Of a stretch of 64,000 bases of DNA, positions 34,468-42,010 are shown piece after piece (positions within the stretch are counted from its first letter, which is position 1; every line of letters starts with the position of its first letter). The DNA is from Paenibacillus sp. 37 (lineage in GTDB: Bacteria > Bacillota > Bacilli > Paenibacillales > Paenibacillaceae): positions 3,782,001 to 3,846,000 of the forward strand of contig NZ_CP043761.1 in assembly GCF_008386395.1 (NCBI RefSeq). The letters run 5' to 3'. The notes under the pieces are model-generated. The model was not told the origin of the DNA. It worked only from the letters and a program-made list of their open reading frames with translations, and did not search any database. The translations under genes and the position numbers were made by a program.

Positions 34468-34797
34468 TTGGATGATACGATACTTGAGGCCGCCTCATGT
34501 GACCATACATCTTCAAACGAGCGGAAAAGCCATCATTCGGAGAGTACAAAGCGAAAGTTAATTAGCCGGTTGAATCGGATTGAAGGGCAAGTGCGTGGAG
34601 TAAAAGGAATGATTGAGAAGGACACGTATTGTGATGACGTATTGCACCAAATTGCCTCCATTCAATCCGCGTTGAATGGAGTAGGAAAGCAGCTTTTGGA
34701 ACATCATATGAAAAGCTGTGTCATTGAACGGATTTCAGAGGGCGATCACAAAGTTTTGGATGAACTGATGATCACTGTAAATAAGTTAATTAAATAA
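34468..34797 (+). CDS. csoR: Copper-sensing repressor CsoR
   Basis: A 109-residue all-helical repressor of the CsoR/RcnR family. The copper ligands are C55, H80 and C84, with the 25 and 4 residue spacings of Bacillus CsoR (RLNRIEGQVRGVKGMIE, YCDDVLHQ, HHMKSC). The frame is open upstream, but AAAGGAG nine bases before the TTG at 34468 fixes that start. The N-terminal 25 residues are an unusual Cys/His-containing extension (ASCDHTSS, KSHHSES). It has its own CsoR box and should control both copZA and itself. A dispersed-repeat terminator follows. Confidence 0.93.
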   Translation: MDDTILEAASCDHTSSNERKSHHSESTKRKLISRLNRIEGQVRGVKGMIEKDTYCDDVLHQIASIQSALNGVGKQLLEHHMKSCVIERISEGDHKVLDELMITVNKLIK

Positions 34798-34846
34798 GCT
34801 AGAATATTGGAGGTACCTCTTGTTGTATTCAGGCAAAAAGAATGTC

Positions 34847-34901
34847 AGGAACAAGAATATGCTCCCGTTGAGTCGCTATTATAGCGGCTTTTTTGTTTTA
34901 T
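34847..34901 (+). repeat. Terminator-linked dispersed repeat, copy B
   Basis: GGAACAAGAATATGCTCCC, then GTCGCTATTATAGCGGC and TTTTTTGTTTTATGGC; the second hairpin and T-run are almost identical to copy A and should terminate csoR. Confidence 0.75.
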
Positions 34902-34934
34902 GGCTTTAGCTCAGTGAGTGCGTGTAACGCGCGA

Positions 34935-34962
34935 AACAAAAAACCACCCACTATGCGGGTGG
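34935..34962 (-). terminator. Terminator of the amidohydrolase gene
   Basis: On the minus strand CCACCC and GGGTGG pair around a seven-base loop and are followed by a run of T (the plus-strand AAAAAA at about 34938). Confidence 0.6.
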
Positions 34963-35362
34963 GGGGACCTGAGGTTTGATCACCAAGACCGTTCCGATAA
35001 AATTAGATGTTCAGGCTGGGTGAAGGAATGATCTAGGGTGGCAAACAAGAGCTGCAGCCTAGCTCACACAAAAGTGGATGTGTAAATCCCACATTGTATT
35101 CACCCCGAAGTATAGACGGAAAGAAATCTATAGATACTATGTAAGTACAGTTATAGAAAGTACTCTAAATGACTATATTAACAAATTTAACGCCTTCCAC
35201 TAAGGAGCTGGTAGCAGAAGGGGATCTAATTGCAACTCATTTTCGCTGGGCATCGTTCCAAAAAATTAGTAGATGGATAAATAGATTAAAGTCGAAGAGA
35301 GACTGCATTTTGCACTCCCTCTTCTTAGTGATTTTACAATTAGGAAATATAAACTACTAGTT
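34963..35362. other. Intergenic region with a small gene remnant
   Basis: No full gene is present. A plus-strand stretch at about 35195-35250 reads KELVAEGDLIATHFRW, which matches a conserved strand of SnoaL-like ester cyclases, but family sequence ends there and the rest of that frame (to 35360) is unrelated. I read it as a fragment of a lost SnoaL-like gene. Confidence 0.35.
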
Positions 35363-36676
35363 TTAGCCTAGTTTTTGCGAACCATTGAACCACACAGATT
35401 TGATTGACAAGGTATCTGAAATATTAGTGATCGGATCACCGTTAATGAGAATAAGATCAGCACGTGCACCTTCGGTAATCCGGCCACGATCATGTAGACC
35501 AAAGCAACGGGCCGGTTTGGAAGTAGCCGACTGAAGAGCTTCGATCGGAGTGAACCCAGCCTTCACCAGTAGCTGCATTTCGTGGTGAACACTGGCCCCA
35601 TGAGCAAGGCCACCAAGGTTCGGAACGGGAACCGGTGCAACATCCGTCCCTACAAGAATATCAACTCCGGCACGGTGAAGATCCATCACATTTTTAAAGC
35701 TGTTCTCCATATTGCCTTGTGGGAACGTATTGAAGCTTGAGTTCAAGATATCGATCCAATCTGGGCTTAATTTGGAATGAACTCGTGGATCATTAGCCAA
35801 TTCTGATGCCGGATTACCTATAATCGATGAATTCAACACCAAGCACGGTGTAACAAAAGCTCCAGAATCAGCTATGGATTTGACCAATTCGGACGTGTAC
35901 TCGGGTCTGTCGATAAACAAGTGCCCCAAACCGTCGACTCCAAAATCGATGGCTGCCTTCGATGAAAGAGCCGTCAAGACGTGGGCAATAACCAACTTAT
36001 CAAATTTGTGGGCTTCAGTAACAGCTGTTTTTAGAATCTCGTCACTTAGAACAGGCAGGCCAGGTGCACCCATGACCGTTCCCTCTTCAATCATGATCTT
36101 AATATAGTCAGATCCATTCTCCACTTGGGTATGCACATGTTTGATCGCTTCTTCAACCGTCGTCACTTGAGGTATTTCGTCGTGATCGTGAGCGTAGGCG
36201 GCCAACATTGCTTCCCGGTCTTCCTCCGATAACTTCTCTAGTTCCTTTAATACAAATTCAGGTATTTCATCTCCATCAGGCATTAATTCATCTGGGTGCC
36301 CATCAGGAGCGGTAATCGCTGTACCAGCAGATCGGACGTCTGCGATGTCATCCACATTTTTAAGCTGAATTTCGCGCCCTCTTTTAGTAAAATCGCCGTT
36401 CATTTCAAGTTCTGTTGTAACACCGAATTTTAAGGCATCTCGTAATCCGCCAATTGAGGTATGAACATGTGCATCAATGAGACCAGGTATTAATGTCGCA
36501 TTTTCTCCATCGATAATTGTTGCATCGCTCGGGATGTCTCCGCCCACTGAGATAATGGACACCCCTTTTATGACAATATGTCTGGGAGCAATAATTTGAT
36601 ATCCATCAAAGATCCGTACATTTGTAATCGCCGTAATTTCTTCTAATCCAGTATTTTGATTTAATTTCTCCATCAT
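35363..36676 (-). CDS. Metal-dependent amidohydrolase
   Basis: A 437-residue amidohydrolase-superfamily enzyme, imidazolonepropionase/prolidase-like branch. Metal ligands are visible in PGLIDAHVHTS (HxH, about residue 70), VIAHVLTALS and GLGHLFIDRP, and the catalytic Asp in VGTDVAPVP; the C-terminal ARADLILINGDP is the usual small beta domain. It hydrolyses a cyclic amide, dipeptide or similar compound; the substrate is not predictable. AGGAGG precedes the ATG. It is divergent from a MarR gene with paired operators in between, so it is probably inducible. Confidence 0.88.
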   Translation of the reverse strand: MMEKLNQNTGLEEITAITNVRIFDGYQIIAPRHIVIKGVSIISVGGDIPSDATIIDGENATLIPGLIDAHVHTSIGGLRDALKFGVTTELEMNGDFTKRGREIQLKNVDDIADVRSAGTAITAPDGHPDELMPDGDEIPEFVLKELEKLSEEDREAMLAAYAHDHDEIPQVTTVEEAIKHVHTQVENGSDYIKIMIEEGTVMGAPGLPVLSDEILKTAVTEAHKFDKLVIAHVLTALSSKAAIDFGVDGLGHLFIDRPEYTSELVKSIADSGAFVTPCLVLNSSIIGNPASELANDPRVHSKLSPDWIDILNSSFNTFPQGNMENSFKNVMDLHRAGVDILVGTDVAPVPVPNLGGLAHGASVHHEMQLLVKAGFTPIEALQSATSKPARCFGLHDRGRITEGARADLILINGDPITNISDTLSIKSVWFNGSQKLG

Positions 36677-36722
36677 AAAAAATCCTCCTAATGTGTTTGT
36701 GATTCAACACTTCGGAGTATAA

Positions 36723-36815
36723 CTGTTAGGTATCTAACAGTCAATAGTCTAACAAATGTTTGACAAGCCTACTGGGAACACTGTATATTTTAGCTACTTA
36801 CAATTAGATTCCTAA
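36723..36815. promoter_or_regulatory. MarR operators and promoter between amidohydrolase and marR
   Basis: CTGTTAG-GTAT-CTAACAG (36723-36740) is a perfect palindrome; ATTAGATTCCTAAC (36803-36816) is a close second copy. Between them lies TTGACA (36760-36765) and TATATT (36784-36789), the likely marR promoter. Confidence 0.65.
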
Positions 36816-36842
36816 CAATTACGGAGGGGACGATGGACGGTC

Positions 36843-37271
36843 ATGCATTCCCGAGAAGATACGCCTTATATGGAATTGTTTCAAATTATCGGTCTTAAGT
36901 TAAAGAAAAGAGCGGATGAGAGTATAAAAGAGTTAGGATTAAGTTCTCAACAAGGAAAAGTAATTGATTATATTTATGAGAATCAAGATAATCATATTAT
37001 TCAAAAGGATCTTGCAGATCGGTTCCATCTGCGTGGGGCAAGCGTTACAAGCATGCTTCAAGGTCTAGAGCAAAAAGGTTTCATCGAACGTAAAATCCCG
37101 ACCAATAATGAACGGCAAAAAAATATTTATGTATTACCAAAAGCGGTTGACTTGATTGAAGACTTCAATAACTCATTTCAAAAAGTGGAGGATGAAATCG
37201 TTCAAGCCCTTAATGACGAGGAGAAGCAAATCTTAAAGAAATTATTGATCAGAATTAATGAACGCATATAA
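36843..37271 (+). CDS. MarR family transcriptional regulator
   Basis: A 142-residue winged-helix repressor: LGLSSQQGKVIDYIYENQDN, then IIQKDLADRFHLRGASVTSMLQGLEQKGFIERKI-type recognition helix and wing (cut here as IQKDLADRF and ASVTSMLQGLEQKG). It probably represses the divergent amidohydrolase gene and itself through the CTGTTAG-type palindromes. GGAGGGG lies upstream of the ATG at 36843 with slightly long spacing; an ATG at 36870 is an alternative. Confidence 0.9.
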   Translation: MHSREDTPYMELFQIIGLKLKKRADESIKELGLSSQQGKVIDYIYENQDNHIIQKDLADRFHLRGASVTSMLQGLEQKGFIERKIPTNNERQKNIYVLPKAVDLIEDFNNSFQKVEDEIVQALNDEEKQILKKLLIRINERI

Positions 37272-37519
37272 CAGAAGGGCAGGCAGAGGTAACTGGTGGC
37301 CAGAACACTGATTTAATATTGTCTAGAAAAAATTGTATAAGGACAAGAACATTAGTTCAGTGAAAGTCACTATTTATGGTCATAATCCTGTCAAGTAGAC
37401 AAAAAGACGAAATTTACGCTACGACCGTTTCTCGGTATTCCACCGGGGGATGGTCGTTTGGATTATGAGACATACAAAAACTGCAATATTTAAAAATAAA
37501 AGTGAGAGGAGCATCATTA
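37272..37519. other. Intergenic region with partial repeat and a structured hairpin
   Basis: GGACAAGAACATTAGTTCAG then AAGTCACTATTTATGG (37341-37380) is a partial copy of the dispersed repeat. ACGACC (37421) pairs with GGTCGT (37452) and an inner stem CTCGGT/ACCGGG forms a two-tier hairpin with only a weak T-tract. Confidence 0.45.
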
Positions 37520-37627
37520 ATGTTTGATGACATTGATTTCTCACCAAGAATTATTGCTTACACCTCGAATAATTTACATAACTTGGTCCAAGAGTGCTCT
37601 AAATATGTAAGGGAAATAATAGGATGA
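37520..37627 (+). pseudogene. Short remnant related to the gene end at 48422
   Basis: A 35-codon frame with a good GAGAGGAG site. Its last residues (NLHNLVQECSKYVREIIG) match the end of the frame at 48213-48422 (KLHEFVQKCSEYVRNMIG), and the DNA similarity continues past the stop codon. It is probably a truncated duplicate with a new start. Confidence 0.45.
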
Positions 37628-37696
37628 AGATAGTTGACACTTAATAGAGTAAATACTTCATCGTTTGAAAATCTTTCTATTTAAGGAGGTATATTA

Positions 37697-38143
37697 ATGA
37701 AAAAACTTGAAATTAAAGTATCTAACTATGATCCCAAGTATGCTGAACATACAGTGAAAATGTGGAGAGATAGTAAGGAACGGGCAATTCGTCAGGCTGA
37801 AAACCATAGCTTCGAAAACCATCTATATTTTTTAAATCATATACTATCTAAACAGTATCAAATAGATTTAGCCTTAATTGATGAAAAAGTAGTTGGAATG
37901 ATTGCCTATAGTGAAACTGAGATAAGCCAACTTTATATTCATATTGATTATCAAGGGAATGGAATAGGGCGAACCTTGCTTAATAAAGCAAAAGCACAAG
38001 CAAATGGAAAATTAACTTTATATACATTTGAAGTTAATAAAAATGCCCAAAGATTTTATGAGAATAATGGTTTTGAAATCACTGGTAGAGGACAAGAAAA
38101 TGAAGAGAATTTACCTGATATACGATATGAATTGAAGTTGTAA
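37697..38143 (+). CDS. GNAT family N-acetyltransferase
   Basis: A 148-residue acetyltransferase. The acetyl-CoA loop is YQGNGIGRTLLNKAKAQ (about residues 88-104), preceded by the strand ISQLYIHID, and the C-terminal NKNAQRFYENNGFEITGRG is the usual GNAT ending. AAGGAGG precedes the ATG. Base composition is more AT-rich than the neighbouring SDR gene. Acceptor unknown. Confidence 0.88.
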   Translation: MKKLEIKVSNYDPKYAEHTVKMWRDSKERAIRQAENHSFENHLYFLNHILSKQYQIDLALIDEKVVGMIAYSETEISQLYIHIDYQGNGIGRTLLNKAKAQANGKLTLYTFEVNKNAQRFYENNGFEITGRGQENEENLPDIRYELKL

Positions 38144-38454
38144 AAATCGAATATAAAGTTACATTCAAAAAAGTGAACAGTCTGCAGGTTAGCTGGATGC
38201 TTGACCACCCAACCATATTCACTGGAACTGTAATCCCATGTATTTATTATCTTGACAGTAATTGAGTCTGACTCGTAATATTTGAAGTGGAGATGTAGGA
38301 AAGGGGACTCGCTGGACAATGTGGAATTCCTTGTAATGATTATCTAAACTGGATCGCTCGACTTGGTGTTTTGGTTATTACCACACGCCTCGTTTGTGAT
38401 GCCGATCTGCAATCATTCAAGGGACGCGAGGAACCGTTTGATCAAACCCGGGCG
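38144..38454. other. Intergenic region without a recognised gene
   Basis: An open plus-strand frame runs from about 38371 into the SDR gene but matches nothing I know and has no ribosome site; a terminator at 38455 also argues against it being coding. It may be the tail of a decayed gene. Confidence 0.4.
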
Positions 38455-38478
38455 CGGATACTTGATGTATCCGTTTTT
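38455..38478 (+). terminator. Intrinsic terminator before the SDR gene
   Basis: CGGATAC and GTATCCG pair around five bases and are followed by TTTTT. Confidence 0.75.
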
Positions 38479-38550
38479 GTTATACCTAGGATAATTCCAT
38501 CTCCAATGAAAAATGGATTTCTCCCTCCCTTATTAAACGGAGGAAATAAA

Positions 38551-39342
38551 ATGACCAAACTACATGGAAAAACCGCTATCGTGACAGGCACAAGCCGCCC
38601 TGGAGGGATCGGAACTGCCGTCTGCCGCACGTTGGCACACGAAGGCGCTAATGTGTTCTATACCCATCTGTACGATTACGATAAGACAGAGAATCCGGGA
38701 GATGCCGACAAGAACTGGCCGGATCTCTTCGCTGAAGAACTTCGCTCTTATGGCATTAAGGCAGCGCATATGGAGGTCGATCTTACCGATCCCACTTCTC
38801 CAGCGCGAGTGCTTGATGCGTGCCGGTCGGCTGTCGGGCTGCCGACCATTCTCGTCAACAACGCTACGTACAGCGTATCAGCTGATTTCCGTCAATTGAC
38901 TGCATCACTGATCGATGCGCACTGTGCCATGAACATTCGAGGTACGTTCATGCTATCGGCCGAATTTGCGCGTATGCTGGAGGTTGAACTGGCCGGCCAT
39001 CAGGCCCTTAACAGCGGCCGGATCATCAACCTTACGTCCGGTCAGGGTAAGGGGCCGATGCCTGGCAATCTCGCTTATGCCGCAACAAAAGGCGCCGTCT
39101 CCACCTTTACCGAATGTCTGTCTGCTGAACTAGCTCCTTTTCACATTACTGTGAATGCTGTTGATCCCGGTCCTACCGATACGGGTTGGATGTCAGAAGA
39201 AGTGAAAAAAGCCTTGCTACCGGGATTTCCGATGGGCAGGATCGGTCTTCCTGAAGATGTATCCCGTCTGATTGCTTTTCTGGCAAGCGACGATTCCCAA
39301 TGGATCACCGGACAAATCATCCATTCTAGAGGTGGGTTTTAA
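38551..39342 (+). CDS. Short-chain dehydrogenase/reductase
   Basis: A 263-residue SDR. NAD(P) binding is through TGTSRPGGIGTAVCRTLA (about residues 12-29), a GxxxxxGIG variant; NNATYS is the NAG-equivalent, and the catalytic triad appears as Ser in NLTSGQGKG, then YAATKG with Tyr and Lys. VDPGPTDTGWM follows. The frame is open far upstream, but GGAGG before the ATG at 38551 and the family length set the start. Substrate unknown. It ends in a strong terminator. Confidence 0.92.
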   Translation: MTKLHGKTAIVTGTSRPGGIGTAVCRTLAHEGANVFYTHLYDYDKTENPGDADKNWPDLFAEELRSYGIKAAHMEVDLTDPTSPARVLDACRSAVGLPTILVNNATYSVSADFRQLTASLIDAHCAMNIRGTFMLSAEFARMLEVELAGHQALNSGRIINLTSGQGKGPMPGNLAYAATKGAVSTFTECLSAELAPFHITVNAVDPGPTDTGWMSEEVKKALLPGFPMGRIGLPEDVSRLIAFLASDDSQWITGQIIHSRGGF

Positions 39343-39392
39343 TTAGGAAAACAGTTCATTAACGCACGGGATACAATAGTTCCATAAAACCA

Positions 39393-39429
39393 AATAAAGC
39401 CGCCGATCAACAGGATCGGCGGCTTTATT
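39393..39429 (+). terminator. Terminator of the SDR gene
   Basis: AATAAAGCCGCCGATC pairs perfectly with GATCGGCGGCTTTATT around a five-base loop. Confidence 0.9.
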
Positions 39430-39536
39430 CAATTACTGAGCAGTAAAGTTTAGTTATAATCAACTTTTATCACCAGAAAATAAAGTGTGTTTGGTAGAAT
39501 TGTGAAGTGAAAATCACATTAACTGGAGTGGATACT

Positions 39537-39830
39537 ATGCTTTCGAGGAAGATTATGCGAAGGTGGCGAAAGAAGCTTTACATCAATACCCAATCATTTG
39601 GGAAAAACTTGTGTATCTCGGAATGAGTGATAATGTTACATTTCAAGTTCAGACCAACGATGATAATCAAAAGTATCTTATCAAAATCCATATCTCAACG
39701 ATTTCCATTCACTCAAAAGGGAATGTCGCATCAGAGCTTATCTGGCTTGAAACTTTGGTTAAAGATACAAATCTCGTCGTACCTGCCCCTGTCAGAAATT
39801 TTCAAGATGATCTGGTACTCCGCCTGTTAA
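39537..39830 (+). pseudogene. Truncated aminoglycoside phosphotransferase-like gene
   Basis: The main frame (from about 39542) encodes FEEDYAKVAKEALHQYP, then VTFQV, YLIKIHIS and ELIWLETLVKDTNL, as in the N-lobe of APH/choline-kinase-fold proteins with the ATP Lys in YLIKI. The ATG at 39537, behind CTGGAGTGG, is out of frame by one base, and family sequence stops at VLRL (about 39828), exactly where the convergent glsB-like gene ends. The whole catalytic C-lobe is gone. Confidence 0.7.
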
Positions 39831-40084
39831 CGTCTTCGGAACGCTCCACCGCGTGCCAGCGCATAGAAAATTAAGAGAGCAATGATTGACCCAACGATCG
39901 CGGGTATGATATGAAATCCACCCACTACCGGCCCCCTCGGTCCCAACAGTTCATACCCTAACCATGATCCAACAAAACCAGCAATGATATTTCCGAGTAC
40001 GCCTCCCGGCACGTCCCGTCCAATCAGATTTCCGCTTAACCAGCCAATTAGCCCACCAACAATGATTATCCAGATTAAATACAC
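39827..40084 (-). CDS. GlsB/YeaQ/YmgE family membrane protein
   Basis: An 85-residue, very hydrophobic Gly-rich protein with three predicted membrane helices, starting YLIWIIIVGGLIGWLSG and containing GGVLGNIIAGFVGSWLG and a basic tail ARGGAFRRR. Members of this family are stress-associated (transglycosylase-associated) membrane proteins of unknown mechanism. The start is GTG behind AAGGGAGA. Its 3' end abuts the APH remnant. Confidence 0.9.
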   Translation of the reverse strand: MYLIWIIIVGGLIGWLSGNLIGRDVPGGVLGNIIAGFVGSWLGYELLGPRGPVVGGFHIIPAIVGSIIALLIFYALARGGAFRRR

Positions 40085-40277
40085 GAATTGGTCTCCCTTC
40101 CATTGATTTATTACAAGTTATGTTTCGTTAGGGGGAATGTTGCGGATCATCTGAGAATTGACCATGAAATGATTTCCATTTTAATCCAAGGGTAGTAAAA
40201 TCGGTTGTACCACCACTCGTATGAATGCTGGTGCAGATGGGGATTGGAGATGGCGAGTATAGAAAGGAGGCGCTTAG

Positions 40278-41936
40278 GTGTTCATGTTTCGAAGTTCTTT
40301 TATTTTAGCTTTGTTGATGATGTGTCTGATGTCAGGTTTGGCTGCTTGTTCTGAGTCAGAGCAAGCGGAAGATAAGGGTGCTTCGACAAAGGCTGACTTC
40401 ACAGAAGAGATGCAGAGCCTCAATCTGAATCTGGATGAACCGTCATGGAAGCTGGATACCACCCCCGTGAATCTAACGTGGTTCGTTGGGGCCGAATGGT
40501 ACGGGCACACTTGGGGTGAAAGCCTGACTTCCAAATATGTCACCCAAAAAACAGGGGTCAATATCGAATTTGAAGTACCTACTGGTGAACCAAGCGAGAT
40601 GTTATCACGGATGTTGACGACCGGTAGTCTGCCGGATTTGATAACCATCGGCTCCTGGGAGAGTGCGGTTAACAAACTTCGGGAGAGTAATCTCATCTAT
40701 GCCCTGGATGAGCTCGCCAACCAGTATGATCCTTACTTTTACAAGGTAGCAGGTGATGGTGCTCTACAGTGGTATCGGCAGGAAGACGGGCATACCTATG
40801 TCATTCCTAATGATGCATACAGTCCCGAACAGATGCGTTCAACCGGCTTGACGGGAGCGAACCAAACCTTTCTCGTACGTAAAGATCTGTATGAATCGAT
40901 GGGCAAACCGGACCTTAGCACGCCGAAAGGTTTTCTAAATGCACTACAGTTGCTAAAGAATCAATATTCAGTTTATAAAGGACAGCTGATCAGTCCATTT
41001 TGGGCACAGGGGAATGCATCCTATGGGATGACCGAATATTTGCAAAATCTGCTTGCAATCCCCCATGAGCAGAACGGTAAAGTATATGATCGAATGACAG
41101 ATCCCGATTATATCGAGTGGCTGAAAACATTTCGTACCGCTTACGAGCAGGGCCTGATTAATGTTGATTTTCTGGTCGACTCCAGTGCACAGGTGCAGGA
41201 TAAAACCCACCATGCCCAATATTTTATGATGATTCGGGAATGGACAGACATATCGGACCTCAATTCGAAATTGGAAGTCCTTACGAATCAGAATTCAACC
41301 TATATTGCTGTAGATGGACCCCGGAGCAGCAGGGGAGAATCCGCCAAACTATTCCCCGGCAGCATGGATGGCTGGATGGTTACGATGATTAGCAAATCCA
41401 CGAAAAACCCTGAACGAGCCATCCGTTTTTTGACCTATCTGGCCAGCGAAGAAGGCCAAAAGGATTTATTTTTGGGCAAAGAAGGTGAAACCTGGACGAT
41501 GGAGAACGGCAAACCCCGGTTGACGGCGGCAATGGTCCAGTTGCATGACACGGATCGGGAGCGGCTGGAAAAGGAATATGGCATTATGGATACCTACTGG
41601 ATGCTGCGAAACCCTGCTTTCGTTAACCCGTGGAGACCAGAGCATACTCCGTCCATTAAGCAAATGGAGGCGTTCGCTAACCAACACGCCGATCTGGACA
41701 GCGGCATCTATAAGGGACTCGATCCTGTAGGAGATTCCGATATAGCGTTAGCCTGGTCACGTATTTCTCAGAATTGGGAAGAAGTGCTGCCAGAACTGAT
41801 TACAGCGAAGGATGAAGCTGCCTTTGACAAAATTTTTGAAAATTTTCTGATACGTCGTGTGAACTACGGCTTTAACCAGGTGATGGAATATCGCCAGGCT
41901 GAACTGGAGCTGCGAAAATCCAAGATAGCCAGATAA
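40278..41936 (+). CDS. Extracellular solute-binding lipoprotein next to a two-component system
   Basis: A 552-residue family 1 solute-binding protein. Signal peptide and lipobox LAAC put the lipid Cys near residue 24; the body (LTWFVGAEWYGHTWGES, then EFEVPTGEPSEMLSRML, DLITIGSWE) is a LipO-like saccharide binder. AAAGGAGG precedes the GTG start. Unlike the copy at 20604 there are no permease genes here; instead a histidine kinase and regulator follow directly, then a secreted glucanase. It may feed a transporter encoded elsewhere, or present ligand to the kinase. Confidence 0.9.
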   Translation: MFMFRSSFILALLMMCLMSGLAACSESEQAEDKGASTKADFTEEMQSLNLNLDEPSWKLDTTPVNLTWFVGAEWYGHTWGESLTSKYVTQKTGVNIEFEVPTGEPSEMLSRMLTTGSLPDLITIGSWESAVNKLRESNLIYALDELANQYDPYFYKVAGDGALQWYRQEDGHTYVIPNDAYSPEQMRSTGLTGANQTFLVRKDLYESMGKPDLSTPKGFLNALQLLKNQYSVYKGQLISPFWAQGNASYGMTEYLQNLLAIPHEQNGKVYDRMTDPDYIEWLKTFRTAYEQGLINVDFLVDSSAQVQDKTHHAQYFMMIREWTDISDLNSKLEVLTNQNSTYIAVDGPRSSRGESAKLFPGSMDGWMVTMISKSTKNPERAIRFLTYLASEEGQKDLFLGKEGETWTMENGKPRLTAAMVQLHDTDRERLEKEYGIMDTYWMLRNPAFVNPWRPEHTPSIKQMEAFANQHADLDSGIYKGLDPVGDSDIALAWSRISQNWEEVLPELITAKDEAAFDKIFENFLIRRVNYGFNQVMEYRQAELELRKSKIAR

Positions 41937-42010
41937 CCATTCCCTAATACATCGTTATCTACGAGATAACTAGTAATATATGGTATAACAAAGGTGGTGA
42001 ATACATCAGA

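Noticed and set aside
34903..34962. Hairpin with CCACCC/GGGTGG considered as an IS200/IS605 end
   Set aside because: No transposase or TnpB is nearby and the minus-strand T-run fits a plain terminator of the amidohydrolase gene.
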